A DNA stretch of 40,800 bases from Brevibacterium sp. (lineage in GTDB: Bacteria > Actinomycetota > Actinomycetes > Actinomycetales > Brevibacteriaceae), in the NCBI GenBank assembly GCA_031179165.1, contig JAPSIC010000012.1, positions 1 to 40,800 on the forward strand. The letters run 5' to 3'. The translations under genes were made by a program, and so were the position numbers. Below are positions 28,321 to 37,230 of this stretch, one piece after another (the first letter of the stretch is position 1; every line of letters begins with the position of its first letter). Below the pieces are notes generated by a model. The model saw only the letters and a program-made list of their open reading frames with translations. It was not told the DNA's origin and did not search any database.

Positions 28321-28516
28321 CGCCCGAGATCCTGGTCATCACTCACTCATCCACCCTACTCAGTCGCAGGTGGGAACCGGCTGCCGGCACGGAGGAGGCG
28401 GCGCGGCGGACCGAGGGAGACGAAGAATCGCGCGTGAGCGGCGGGCAACGCTGTCCCCATTCAGGGGTGTCCTCCGTCACCATAGATGACGATAATCGTC
28501 GGAGAACGGAGCAATC

Positions 28517-28861
28517 ATGAAATATGCACTGCTGATCTATGACACCCCGGACGCGTGGAGTGACCGGGACGACGCGGAGGCGGCCGAGGTGATGAGCCGC
28601 TACGCCGCCGTCGGATCGGATCCGATGACGGTGGGCGGAGAGCAGCTCGAACTGCCGCACACCGCGACAACGGTCCGGATCAAGGACGGAGCGGAGCTGA
28701 TCACGGACGGACCGTTCGTCGAGAGCAAGGAGTACCTGGGCGGGTTCTACCTGATCGCGGCACCCGATCTCGACGCTGCGATGGCAGTCGCTCGTCGGCT
28801 GCCGGCCGCCTCGGAAGGAGGGGCGATAGAGATCCGACCGTTGGTGGAGCGGGCTCCGTGA
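28517..28861 (+). CDS. YCII/DGPF-domain protein
   Basis: MKYALLIYDTPDAW...ITDGPFVESKEYLGGFYLI; overlaps downstream sigma factor start (GTGA). Confidence 0.9.
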   Translation: MKYALLIYDTPDAWSDRDDAEAAEVMSRYAAVGSDPMTVGGEQLELPHTATTVRIKDGAELITDGPFVESKEYLGGFYLIAAPDLDAAMAVARRLPAASEGGAIEIRPLVERAP

Positions 28862-30051
28862 TCGACGCCGTCTTCCGGGAGGAATGGAGCCGCCTGGTGG
28901 CGTACCTGTGCGGCCTCTTCCGCGACGTCGATGTCGCGGAAGAGGCCGCACAGGAGGCGTTCGAAGCGGCGGCCCGACACTGGCCGCGAGAGGGGCTCCC
29001 CGACAATCCACGAGCGTGGCTCCGGACCACCGCCAGGCGTCGGGCCATCGACGCGCTTCGTCGAGCGAGGCGCGTCGTCGTCGGGCTCGACGAGGGCGAA
29101 CTCGAGGAGCTCCCCTCGCCGCGCGGCGATGCGCGGCATCCGAGCGTCGGGGATCACGTGGTCCCCGACGATCGTCTCGAGCTCATCTTCGCGTGCTGCC
29201 ATCCCGCTCTGGCCCGGGACGCCCAGGTCGCACTGGTCCTGCGATCGCTCATCGGTCTGAGCACCGCGGAGATCGCGCGCACGTTCCTGGTCTCCGAGGA
29301 GACGATGAAGCGGAGGCTGACGCGCGCAAAGGCAAAGGTGCGTCGCGCCGGCATCCCGTTTCATGTGCCCTCGGCCGAAGACGTCGGCGATCGGCTCGAA
29401 ACGGTGCTCACCGTGGTCTATCTCATCTTCAACGCCGGTTACGGCGGTCGGGAGGACCTGGCGGATCAGGCGATCTGGCTCTCGCGGGTGCTGAGTGCGC
29501 TGCTCCCCGAAGCGGCGACGATCCACGGTCTGCTCGCACTGATGCTGTTCCACCAGGCCCGCCGCGACGCGCGCAGCGCGGGCGGCCGCTTCGTGCCGCT
29601 GCCCGAACAGGATCGCGCCCTGTGGAACCGCGAGATGATTCGTGAGGCCCAGGGACGGCTCGACCTGGCGCTGCGAGACGCGAACCGCTCGGCCTACGTG
29701 ATCCAGGCGCAGATCGCGGCCGAATACTGCAAGGACCGCTTCGACTGGCAGCGAATCGTGGCGCTGTACACGGAGCTGCAGCGCCTGACAACATCCGACA
29801 TCGTGACGCTCAACAAGGCGGTCGCGGTCTCGGAGGCGGAATCGCCCGAGACTGCGCTTCGAATGCTCGAGGATCTCGAGCTTGATGAATATCCCTACCT
29901 GCATTCGACTCGCGCAGAGCTGCTGCAGCGGATGGGACGGCTCGCGGATGCCCGGGCGGAGTTCGCCCGGGCACGGGAACTCGCGGTCACCGATCTCGAT
30001 CGCGCTTTCCCGGCCGAGCGCCTCGCGCACCTCAGCGATCACGAGCCGTGA
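28858..30051 (+). CDS. ECF sigma factor, ECF42-like with long C-terminal extension
   Basis: DVAEEAAQEAFEAAARHWPREGLPDNPRAWLRTTARRRAIDALRR; LRSLIGLSTAEIARTFLVSEETMKRRLTRAKAKVR; ~200-aa C-terminal extension; paired with a DGPF gene. Confidence 0.9.
   Translation: MIDAVFREEWSRLVAYLCGLFRDVDVAEEAAQEAFEAAARHWPREGLPDNPRAWLRTTARRRAIDALRRARRVVVGLDEGELEELPSPRGDARHPSVGDHVVPDDRLELIFACCHPALARDAQVALVLRSLIGLSTAEIARTFLVSEETMKRRLTRAKAKVRRAGIPFHVPSAEDVGDRLETVLTVVYLIFNAGYGGREDLADQAIWLSRVLSALLPEAATIHGLLALMLFHQARRDARSAGGRFVPLPEQDRALWNREMIREAQGRLDLALRDANRSAYVIQAQIAAEYCKDRFDWQRIVALYTELQRLTTSDIVTLNKAVAVSEAESPETALRMLEDLELDEYPYLHSTRAELLQRMGRLADARAEFARARELAVTDLDRAFPAERLAHLSDHEP
28905..28954. repeat. Perfect 22-bp inverted repeat (6-nt loop) in sigma factor coding sequence
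   Basis: CCTGTGCGGCCTCTTCCGCGAC-GTCGAT-GTCGCGGAAGAGGCCGCACAGG, arms 28905-28926 and 28933-28954 fully complementary. Confidence 0.95.
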
Positions 30052-30070
30052 AGCACGGGGAGTCCGAGCA

Positions 30071-30268
30071 ATGGAGTATCGCAGGCTTGCGCCGATACCG
30101 GCGCTCAGCCGCCTCGTCGAACACTATTGGGTGGTCGCGCTGGCCGGTTCCGCGATTCAGGGCGCGAGCAGTCCTCTGCGCGACCTGTCGATCATCGCCG
30201 AGTTCTCCGGTCGTGACTCACGGTTCCACATCACACGCTGCGGCTGTGATCACTGTCAGGGCGTGTGA
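30071..30268 (+). pseudogene. Truncated N-terminal fragment of an AraC-type regulator (putative)
   Basis: MEYRRLAPIPALSRLVEHYWVVALAGSAIQG... resembles AraC-type N-terminal segments, then runs into the 3' end of convergent jetD and stops. Confidence 0.4.
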
Positions 30269-31393
30269 CCAGGGTATGCGCTCCTGCTCGAGGCGCACGT
30301 TCCCCTCGGCGTGCAGCCGCTCAAGGGCTCGTCGCTCCCCTCCGGTGAGAGCGTGCACCCGGCCCCGGAACGGTTTCGGCTCCGTCACCCACAGGTCCCG
30401 GTGGGCGAGCAGAGTGTCCTCGTCCATGAGGAGGGATCTCACTTCAGGGACGTGACTGCGCAACCGGCCGAGAATCGCGAAACCGTGCGAGTCGAGGTCG
30501 CCCCAGTAGAGCACCCTCGCCGAGGTGGCCCACGGGATCCTCCCCACCGCGTCCACCGCATACCCGGAGCCGTGGACGGCGACGACGCCCGGCAGGTCCG
30601 GCAGAGCCAGGACGGATTCGAGGTTCTCGAACACGAGCACGGTGTGCGGATCGAGCGGCAGGGCGGCGAGCTGGTCGACCGGTACGATGAGATCGCGCAT
30701 CCCGCCCGGGCGCAGACTCGGGTCGCAGATGCGGATGCGCACCAGCGCCTCGGCGTCGAGGATGTCGAGTCGGGCGGGGGCACCGGTCAGCCCGAGCAGC
30801 GCGGTGACGAGGCTGCGGTGGCCGCCGAACCATTTCGAGTCGACGCCGCGGATCGGCAGCTGGCGCGGGCGCATCGTGCCCAGCGGGTTGTCCGCCAACC
30901 AGCCGACGACATCGAGGACGGTGATGAAGTCGGCGTCGGAGAGACCGATGAGCGTGTTCGCCTGGGCCCGGAGGACCGCGGCGAAATCGACGGCATCGGT
31001 TTCGACCGAGCCGGGCCACCGGGTGCGGATCACCGCGGCACGGTCACGGAGTCGACGCCAGTCGCGGGAGAGCTCCGCTCCGACGAACGTCGCCAGGTCG
31101 TCGGGGCGGGACAGGTGCACTCGGACGGGGATCTCCTGCCGTCCCAGCGCCGCCCACGCCCGGGTCTGCCACTCGAGTTGCAGCGGCAGCCGGCGTTCGG
31201 CGTCGCGCCAGGTCCGGACCCAGGTCTCGGCGGCGAGCTGATCGGCGAGCACCTGGTTCTGTGAGGGCGGCTTGAGCCCGAGTTCGAAGACCGGGCCCCC
31301 GAGGGTTCCCAGCGCTTCCTGTCCCGCCCAGTCGCGCATCCGCGTGCGCAGCCGCTTGGCCGCAGTTCGGCGTGCCTCCTCAACGGTGATCAC
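30218..31393 (-). CDS. jetD: Wadjet protein JetD (DUF3322/DUF2220, Toprim-like nuclease)
   Basis: LGLKPPSQNQVLADQLAAETWVRTWR; Toprim-like ARVLYWGDLDSHGFAILGRLRSHVPEVRSLLMDEDTLLAHRDLW; C-terminal RLHAEGNVRLEQERIPW. Confidence 0.9.
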   Translation of the reverse strand: MITVEEARRTAAKRLRTRMRDWAGQEALGTLGGPVFELGLKPPSQNQVLADQLAAETWVRTWRDAERRLPLQLEWQTRAWAALGRQEIPVRVHLSRPDDLATFVGAELSRDWRRLRDRAAVIRTRWPGSVETDAVDFAAVLRAQANTLIGLSDADFITVLDVVGWLADNPLGTMRPRQLPIRGVDSKWFGGHRSLVTALLGLTGAPARLDILDAEALVRIRICDPSLRPGGMRDLIVPVDQLAALPLDPHTVLVFENLESVLALPDLPGVVAVHGSGYAVDAVGRIPWATSARVLYWGDLDSHGFAILGRLRSHVPEVRSLLMDEDTLLAHRDLWVTEPKPFRGRVHALTGGERRALERLHAEGNVRLEQERIPWSHALTVITAAACDVEP

Positions 31394-31422
31394 GAATCCT
31401 CCCCCTCCTCATCCCGGGCCTG

Positions 31423-31484
31423 CAGCGCGGTGACGCTGCACCAGCGCCCTCCACGCACCGCGCTGGTGCAGTGTCACCGCGCTG
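31423..31484. repeat. Inverted repeat across the jetC stop and the jetC-jetD gap
   Basis: Arms 31423-31447 (CAGCGCGGTGACGCTGCACCAGCGC region) and 31460-31484, 24/25 complementary; CACCGCGCTGGTGC also directly repeated at 31457-31470 and 31476-31489. Confidence 0.88.
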
Positions 31485-34400
31485 GTGCCTCCTCCTCACC
31501 CCAGGTCATTGTCGCGACCAGCGATTTCTGACGGCTCGGGTTCTCCACCGAGGTGGCGGCCCCGACGTAGGGTTCGATCGTCTGGAGCAGCTTCTGCGGG
31601 GTCGCGAGCACCATGTGGAAGCCGAACTCGATGAAGATGTCGAGCGCCATCCGGGTGTAGCGGGTGTCCGCCTTGTCGAAGGCCTCGTCGAGGATGATCG
31701 TGCCGTACCTCGACACGGCTTCGTCGGGGTCCGCCAGCTGGTAGCGCAGCGCGGCGGCGAGGCAGAAGATGACGAGCTTCTGCTGCTGACCGCCCGACAT
31801 CGCCGCGCCGGAATCGTAGGTGGCATGAGCCCGGCCCGTCTCGTCGATCTCCTCGGCGAGGAAGCTCACGTGCTGGCGGGTGTCGAGGCACGCCGTCCGC
31901 CACGACCGGTCGACATGCTCGCTCGAGGCGAAGCGCCGCATGATCTCCGCGAGCGTCTCGTACTTGGCCTCGGCGGCGGCCATGTCCTCATCGCCCCAGC
32001 TGCCTTCGGCGACCTGCCGCAGGGACTCGATGAAGCTGTTCACCGTCTCCGAGCGTCTCGTCTTGACCTTGAGCCGGAGGAACCGGCCCTCGTCGAACTT
32101 CGAGCGCAGCAGGGAGGAGTTGATCGGTTCGACCCGCTCGGTGATCTCCCGCGGAGCCGAGAGGATCTCGCCGAGGAGTTCGCCGATGAGGTCGCGTGAG
32201 CGCTGCCGGAGCAGGTCCCGGAAGCGGTGCTCATGGTCGGGCAGTCCGTGGGCGGTGATCTCGTCGAGCATCCGCAGGTAGGCGCCGCGATCGGCGACAT
32301 CGGCGGTGAGGTCGGAGGCGACCGAGCTCCATCGCGCCTTGAACTCGGCGGCGAGCCTCGTCACCGCCGAGGCGGCAGAGCTCGCCTGGTTCTGGGACCG
32401 GTCGCGCTCCTCCTGGAGGGTCTGGGAGACCTGGGCGGCGACGTCGGCGAGGACATCCCGGGTGATCCGGCGCTGAAGGCGGCGGAAGCGGGAGTCGAGT
32501 TCAGCGGCGACGGTCTCGTCCACCTCGGCGATCTCCCCCGCTGCGATGGACTGCTCGAGGTGCTCGACCTGTGCGCGCAGCCCGTCGAGCTCCTCGCCGG
32601 CGCGCCTTCTGGCGTAGTCGGCCTCTCGCGCGGCGTCCTCGGCGGCCTCCTTGCGGGCCCGGGCCTCGCGCTCGGCGGCGATCGCCGTCTGCAGGTCGCC
32701 GTCGGCCGTCTCGAGGTCGCGCAGCTGCTTCTCCAACGCCTCGACCGCGGCCTGCGCGCCCTGCCGGTCGACGTCGCGCCAGGACTGTTCGCGCACACCG
32801 GCGAGGATGCCGATGCGGCGCTGCGCCTGGGCCTGGGCGGCGCTGGCCGCGGCGACGACCTCCTCGGCGGCGGCGAGCTCCTGCTGCGCCTCGACGAGCT
32901 GCTCGACAAGGGCCCCGAGCTTCGACTCGCGGTTGCCGAGCACCCACTGGCTGCGGTCATCGATGCGCCGGCGGTCGTCCTTCTCGTACCGGGTGCGCGA
33001 GGTCTTGATCTGGCCGGCCAGGGTGACGGCCCGAGGGTGGTCGTCGAGTTCGGATACGGTGTCGACGCAGGCGATGTCGAAGCGCTCCGACAGCGTCCAC
33101 GACACCCAGTCCCCGAAGGTCGACTCCGCCACCGTGACCTTGTTGACCAGGGACTTCTCACTGCGGGCGGGCTTCGGCGCGGGAGGGGAGGCGGGGATCT
33201 CCTCGAACACCAGCCGGGCCCTGATGCGGTGGGCGTCGACCCAGGATCGCACGGTCGACAGGTGCTCGGTGCGGACGAGGACGGTGAGCGCCAGCGGCCG
33301 CAGCACTCGTTCGATCGCGCCGGTCCACTGCGCCCAGCGCGGATCGACCTCGATGATCTCGGCGACGAAGGGCAGGCTCGATTCGCTCAGCCCGCAGCCC
33401 TCGGCCAGGGCCCGGCGGACTTCGAGGAGGGCGGTGGGCACGGTCGAGCCCGAGCGGCGCAGCGAGTCGATGTCGGCTTCGAGCGCCTTGACCCGACTGC
33501 GGGCGGCGGAGAAGCGGTCGTGCTCGGCGTGGCTCGGTCCGGTCTCCTCGAGTCCGGATTCGAGGGTCCGCGCGATCTGCGCTTGGAGCTCGGCGAACTC
33601 CGCCGAGGTGGTCGGCGCCTCGTCGATGCCGGCCTGGGCGAGCTGCCGGGCGAGCGTCGCCCACCGTTCGGCGACGCCGTGGCGGGCGGTCTCCGCCTCC
33701 TCGATGCGCTGCTGAAGGTGCTCGGTCTCGGCGCCGCCGAGGTCGAGGGTCGCCCGGTGCGCGAGATCGTAGTCGTCGGTGGCGAGGCGCTTCTCGGTGT
33801 GCGCCCGTTCGGCGGCGACCTCGAGGTCGACGAGCTTCTCGGCAAGGCCCGCGGAATCGGCCCGGAGCAGGTCGAGTTCGCATCGCTTCTGGTAGGGGCG
33901 CAGACTGCCGGTGAGTTCGAGTGCGGTCGCAGCGGCCGCGTGCGCAGTCTCGTACACGGACGCGGCGGCCCCCAGCTCGGTGAGGTGATCGCGCTGCTCG
34001 CGCAGCTGGACGACGTGGTCGTGGGCGTCCTTGAGGTCGTCGAACTGGGCCAGCGCGGTCTCGGCGAGAGCGAAGGTGCCCGGTTCCTCGAGCATGTGAT
34101 CGCGGAAGAGCTGATCGAGACTGTCGAGGCTCTTCGCCGACTGGGTCTTGTGGAGCAGCTGCAGGGCTGATTCGGCGGCCATGCCGAAGACCTTGCGCAT
34201 TCGCGCGTAGAATCGGGCGTGCGAGCCGTTCGACGTCACAAGGGCCTCGGGGCGATCGGACTTGAGCGTCCGGGTGGCGAGCCCGTTCTTCGCATACTGC
34301 TGGAGGTCGGCGAGGTCGAGACCGGTCGGCTCGAGCAGGCAGAGGTCGCTGATGTCGGACGTGCGGGTGCCGCTGCCCTTGAGGAAGAAGAGACGGCAGA

Positions 34401-34845
34401 GGGTGAGCTCGCCGTCCGCCCCGTCGCTGTAGCGCAGCAGGATGCCGGAGAAGGTCGCGCGGGGGCGCAGGTACTTGCTCACCACCCGGTCCTCGGTGTC
34501 GTCGGTCGTCCGCGTCCAGGCCCCGCGAATGTAGCTGACCAGACTGCGCTGATCGGTGCGGGTGCCCGCAGCCTGGGCCGCGACATTGAATCGAAGCCAC
34601 TTGTCGGGGGTGAGGACGGCGGCGATGGCGTCGAGGAGTGAGGACTTGCCCGACCCGGACGGTCCGGTGATGAGGTGCCCGCGGCTGGCGATGGGGATCC
34701 GATGGATCGAGTCGGAGAACGTCCCCCAGTTGGCGATCTGGACCTCCGCCAGTCGCCATTGGCTGCCGACGTCGGGGCGTGCCCCGGTGCCCGGGCTCTC
34801 GGCGAGCATCGACGGCTCGAGTTCGAAGAGGGCCTGCTCGATCAT
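31474..34845 (-). CDS. jetC: Wadjet condensin-like SMC ATPase JetC
   Basis: Walker A GHLITGPSGSGKSSLLDAIAAVL; long coiled coil; signature MSGGQQQKLVIFCLAAALRYQL; Walker B YGTIILDEAFDKAD. Confidence 0.94.
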   Translation of the reverse strand: MIEQALFELEPSMLAESPGTGARPDVGSQWRLAEVQIANWGTFSDSIHRIPIASRGHLITGPSGSGKSSLLDAIAAVLTPDKWLRFNVAAQAAGTRTDQRSLVSYIRGAWTRTTDDTEDRVVSKYLRPRATFSGILLRYSDGADGELTLCRLFFLKGSGTRTSDISDLCLLEPTGLDLADLQQYAKNGLATRTLKSDRPEALVTSNGSHARFYARMRKVFGMAAESALQLLHKTQSAKSLDSLDQLFRDHMLEEPGTFALAETALAQFDDLKDAHDHVVQLREQRDHLTELGAAASVYETAHAAAATALELTGSLRPYQKRCELDLLRADSAGLAEKLVDLEVAAERAHTEKRLATDDYDLAHRATLDLGGAETEHLQQRIEEAETARHGVAERWATLARQLAQAGIDEAPTTSAEFAELQAQIARTLESGLEETGPSHAEHDRFSAARSRVKALEADIDSLRRSGSTVPTALLEVRRALAEGCGLSESSLPFVAEIIEVDPRWAQWTGAIERVLRPLALTVLVRTEHLSTVRSWVDAHRIRARLVFEEIPASPPAPKPARSEKSLVNKVTVAESTFGDWVSWTLSERFDIACVDTVSELDDHPRAVTLAGQIKTSRTRYEKDDRRRIDDRSQWVLGNRESKLGALVEQLVEAQQELAAAEEVVAAASAAQAQAQRRIGILAGVREQSWRDVDRQGAQAAVEALEKQLRDLETADGDLQTAIAAEREARARKEAAEDAAREADYARRRAGEELDGLRAQVEHLEQSIAAGEIAEVDETVAAELDSRFRRLQRRITRDVLADVAAQVSQTLQEERDRSQNQASSAASAVTRLAAEFKARWSSVASDLTADVADRGAYLRMLDEITAHGLPDHEHRFRDLLRQRSRDLIGELLGEILSAPREITERVEPINSSLLRSKFDEGRFLRLKVKTRRSETVNSFIESLRQVAEGSWGDEDMAAAEAKYETLAEIMRRFASSEHVDRSWRTACLDTRQHVSFLAEEIDETGRAHATYDSGAAMSGGQQQKLVIFCLAAALRYQLADPDEAVSRYGTIILDEAFDKADTRYTRMALDIFIEFGFHMVLATPQKLLQTIEPYVGAATSVENPSRQKSLVATMTWGEEEAPAR

Positions 34846-35678
34846 TCCTCGTCCTCCCCGGAGTCGGTGGTGTCGGCGGCGAAGTCGGTGTCGTCGCTGC
34901 TGATCGCAGCGTCCTCGCCGAGGCCGAAATCCTCGCCGAGGCGGTCCCCGGTTTCGTCCTCGCCCGCCGCGATCCGCCGGTAGACCTCGGTGAGTTCGCG
35001 GACCCGGTCCTCGTCGACGAGGAAGCGGACCATCGGCGAGATCTCGTAGCGGCCCTCACCTGCCTTGTGGAGGACGCGCAGCTTGTTGCTCATGCGCGTC
35101 CATGCCGCGTTGAGGTTGCGCAGGAACGTCGACTCGTCCCCTCTCCGATAGATCTCGAGGCGCTCGTAGACCTCCTCGCGGTCGATGATGACGCGTTTCT
35201 CCCCGGGTGCGGCGAGGAGGAGCTGACGGAGGACGAGGAGCATGGCGGTGTCGATGAAGGTCAGCCGCTCGATGCGAACGGCCGCCGGGACATCGACCTC
35301 CTCGGTGACGACCTTGCGGGTGAAGGCGAACTCATCGACCTTGTCGATGACGAGGTCGAGGAAGAGCTCATGCAGGCGGGAGCGGACCAGGTCCTCGTCG
35401 GCGACGAGGGCCGACCACAGCTGCGGACTCTGCGCACCGGCGACGTAGGGCCCCTTGAGCAGTTCGAGCAGCACACGCCGGGTGCGCTCTCCGAGCACGC
35501 CCGTGTCGCCGGTCCACAGTCCCCGTCCGACCGACCCGGGCGCATCGACGTGCTCGACCGCGGTTCCGGCAGCGCCAACGCGCTCCTCCGCGGAACCTGC
35601 ACGCGCCTCGGCGGGCCTCGCGCTCTCCTCAGCTGATTCGGGGCGCGCTTCGGCAGCGGGGATGGTCTTCCTCTTCAT
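34842..35678 (-). CDS. jetB: Wadjet protein JetB (DUF4194, MukE-like)
   Basis: LTFIDTAMLLVLRQLLLAAPGEKRVIIDREEVYERLEIYRRGDESTFLRNLNAAWTRMSNKLRVLHKAGEGRYEISPMVRFLVDEDRVREL; 4-nt overlaps with jetA and jetC. Confidence 0.92.
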   Translation of the reverse strand: MKRKTIPAAEARPESAEESARPAEARAGSAEERVGAAGTAVEHVDAPGSVGRGLWTGDTGVLGERTRRVLLELLKGPYVAGAQSPQLWSALVADEDLVRSRLHELFLDLVIDKVDEFAFTRKVVTEEVDVPAAVRIERLTFIDTAMLLVLRQLLLAAPGEKRVIIDREEVYERLEIYRRGDESTFLRNLNAAWTRMSNKLRVLHKAGEGRYEISPMVRFLVDEDRVRELTEVYRRIAAGEDETGDRLGEDFGLGEDAAISSDDTDFAADTTDSGEDEE

Positions 35679-37132
35679 GCGTGGATGTCCTCGGTGAAGT
35701 AGTGTCGGCGGACGGATGCCGAGCGGGATCGTCCGTCCACTCCGGTCCAGGTCAGTTCGTCGGTGGTCTCGGGATCGATCCGACCATAGCTGCTCGCCAG
35801 CGAGAGCAGCCCGATGACGCTCGCCAATCCCTGCGTGGCAGGGTACCTGTCGAGCACCTCGGCGACGGAGACCTGCGCCATCGATTCGAGGGCAACGTTG
35901 ACGTTGTCGATGAGCTCTCCGAAGTCGATCTCGGACTCCCGGGCGACGGCCTTGAGCTTCTCGAGGTCGAAGGTCGCCTCCTCCGCCTCGGCCAGGGCAT
36001 GTCCGGCGTCGAATTCATCGGGGTCGTGGAGGTTCACTTCGCCGACACTCGACATCGGCACGGTCGAGAGCTCGAGGCTGAACCCGAGATCCTCATACGG
36101 CCGGCGCACCTCGGCGACGGGAGCGGCGGCGGCGAGCGCGTCCTGGAGCAGGGTGCGCATGAGCCGGTCGCGCTGGAACTCGTGGGAGTGGACGTAGCGG
36201 CGCAGTCCGCGGGCGAACTCGGTGAGGATGTCCTGGACCTCGCGGGAGCCGTCCTTCATCTGCCGCATCAGCGAGCGCAGGGCGCGCCGGGTCTCGAGGT
36301 CGAGCACTGCTGCGAAGTCGCGATCGAGGATCGCCGCAATGTTCTCGTCGAAGGCAGCCGAGGACTCCGGGTCGCGGATGAGCGCGGAGAAGGCGGCGAA
36401 GGTCCGGCCCTCGTCACTCGATTCGATGAGATCGACGCCGCGGAACACCTCGTCGAGGACGTGGCTCTGTGTCTCGTCGACGTTGAGGATGGAGGTCCGC
36501 AGCTCCTGATTGAGCTTCTCGAACCGGGCGCGGACCCGGGCGAAGTCCGCCGGCAGGCCCTGCGCCTGCGCGAGGATGTTGATGCGTTCCGTCGCACGCC
36601 TGCGGTCGAGAGTCGCGCGCGGGTCCCCGCGACGCACTCGCGCGATCTCGGCGTCGATCCTCCGTCGCTGCGCCTCGAGCGACTGCAGCCGGCGCGACGT
36701 GTCGGGGTCGGTGTCGATGGCCAGCTGCCGCACTGCCTGGGCCAGGCTGACCAGGCGCGATTCGGTGGCCGTCTGGGGCGGGGTGCGCAGCTGCTCGAGG
36801 ACGCGGATGGCGTCGAAGCCGGCTGCGGAGAGTTCGTAGGTCTCCCCTCGCGCCGATGTGGCGGGCCGGCGGATGATGATCTCCGCCCGCCGCCAGTCGT
36901 CGCAGTACGCCTTCGCCGTGCGCATCGACAGGTCGAAGTGATCGCGCAGTACCTCGAGGTCGGCGTCGATGGCCTCGTGGAGATCCTCGGCGAGCATCCG
37001 CGTTCCCGGCCTGCCGAGGTGCGCATCGAGTGTCGCGGCCATGACGGCGAGGTGGTCCGCGCGCAGCATCCGCAGGGTCGCATTCTCGTCGAGCAGGCGC
37101 CGGTAGGCGAGAGCGGTGGAGAGTGCGGACAT
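35675..37132 (-). CDS. jetA: Wadjet protein JetA (DUF3375, MukF/kleisin-like)
   Basis: MSALSTALAYRRLLDENATLRMLRADHLAVMAATLDAHLGRPGTRMLAEDLHEAIDADLEVLR; ORF extends to 37195 but 37132 is the likelier start. Confidence 0.92.
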   Translation of the reverse strand: MSALSTALAYRRLLDENATLRMLRADHLAVMAATLDAHLGRPGTRMLAEDLHEAIDADLEVLRDHFDLSMRTAKAYCDDWRRAEIIIRRPATSARGETYELSAAGFDAIRVLEQLRTPPQTATESRLVSLAQAVRQLAIDTDPDTSRRLQSLEAQRRRIDAEIARVRRGDPRATLDRRRATERINILAQAQGLPADFARVRARFEKLNQELRTSILNVDETQSHVLDEVFRGVDLIESSDEGRTFAAFSALIRDPESSAAFDENIAAILDRDFAAVLDLETRRALRSLMRQMKDGSREVQDILTEFARGLRRYVHSHEFQRDRLMRTLLQDALAAAAPVAEVRRPYEDLGFSLELSTVPMSSVGEVNLHDPDEFDAGHALAEAEEATFDLEKLKAVARESEIDFGELIDNVNVALESMAQVSVAEVLDRYPATQGLASVIGLLSLASSYGRIDPETTDELTWTGVDGRSRSASVRRHYFTEDIHA

Positions 37133-37230
37133 GGATCCATTGTTTCGTGGGAATGCCGGTGCGGAGAAATCCGCGGCGAATAGACTGATCATCACATCGG
37201 TCAGCGACAGCGACAGCGAAGGAGCATGAC

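Noticed and set aside
28747-30042. 431-aa antisense ORF that repeats the LCGLFRDIDVAEEAAQ peptide
   Set aside because: The duplication of the peptide is a consequence of the inverted repeat in the sigma gene; the rest is typical GC-rich antisense frame opposite a well-supported sigma factor.
32227-34170. 647-aa plus-strand ORF opposite jetC
   Set aside because: Low-complexity antisense reading of a highly GC-rich SMC gene; no recognisable domain.
35681-37183. 500-aa plus-strand ORF opposite jetA
   Set aside because: Antisense shadow of the DUF3375 gene; composition rich in G/V/D/R/E with no domain.
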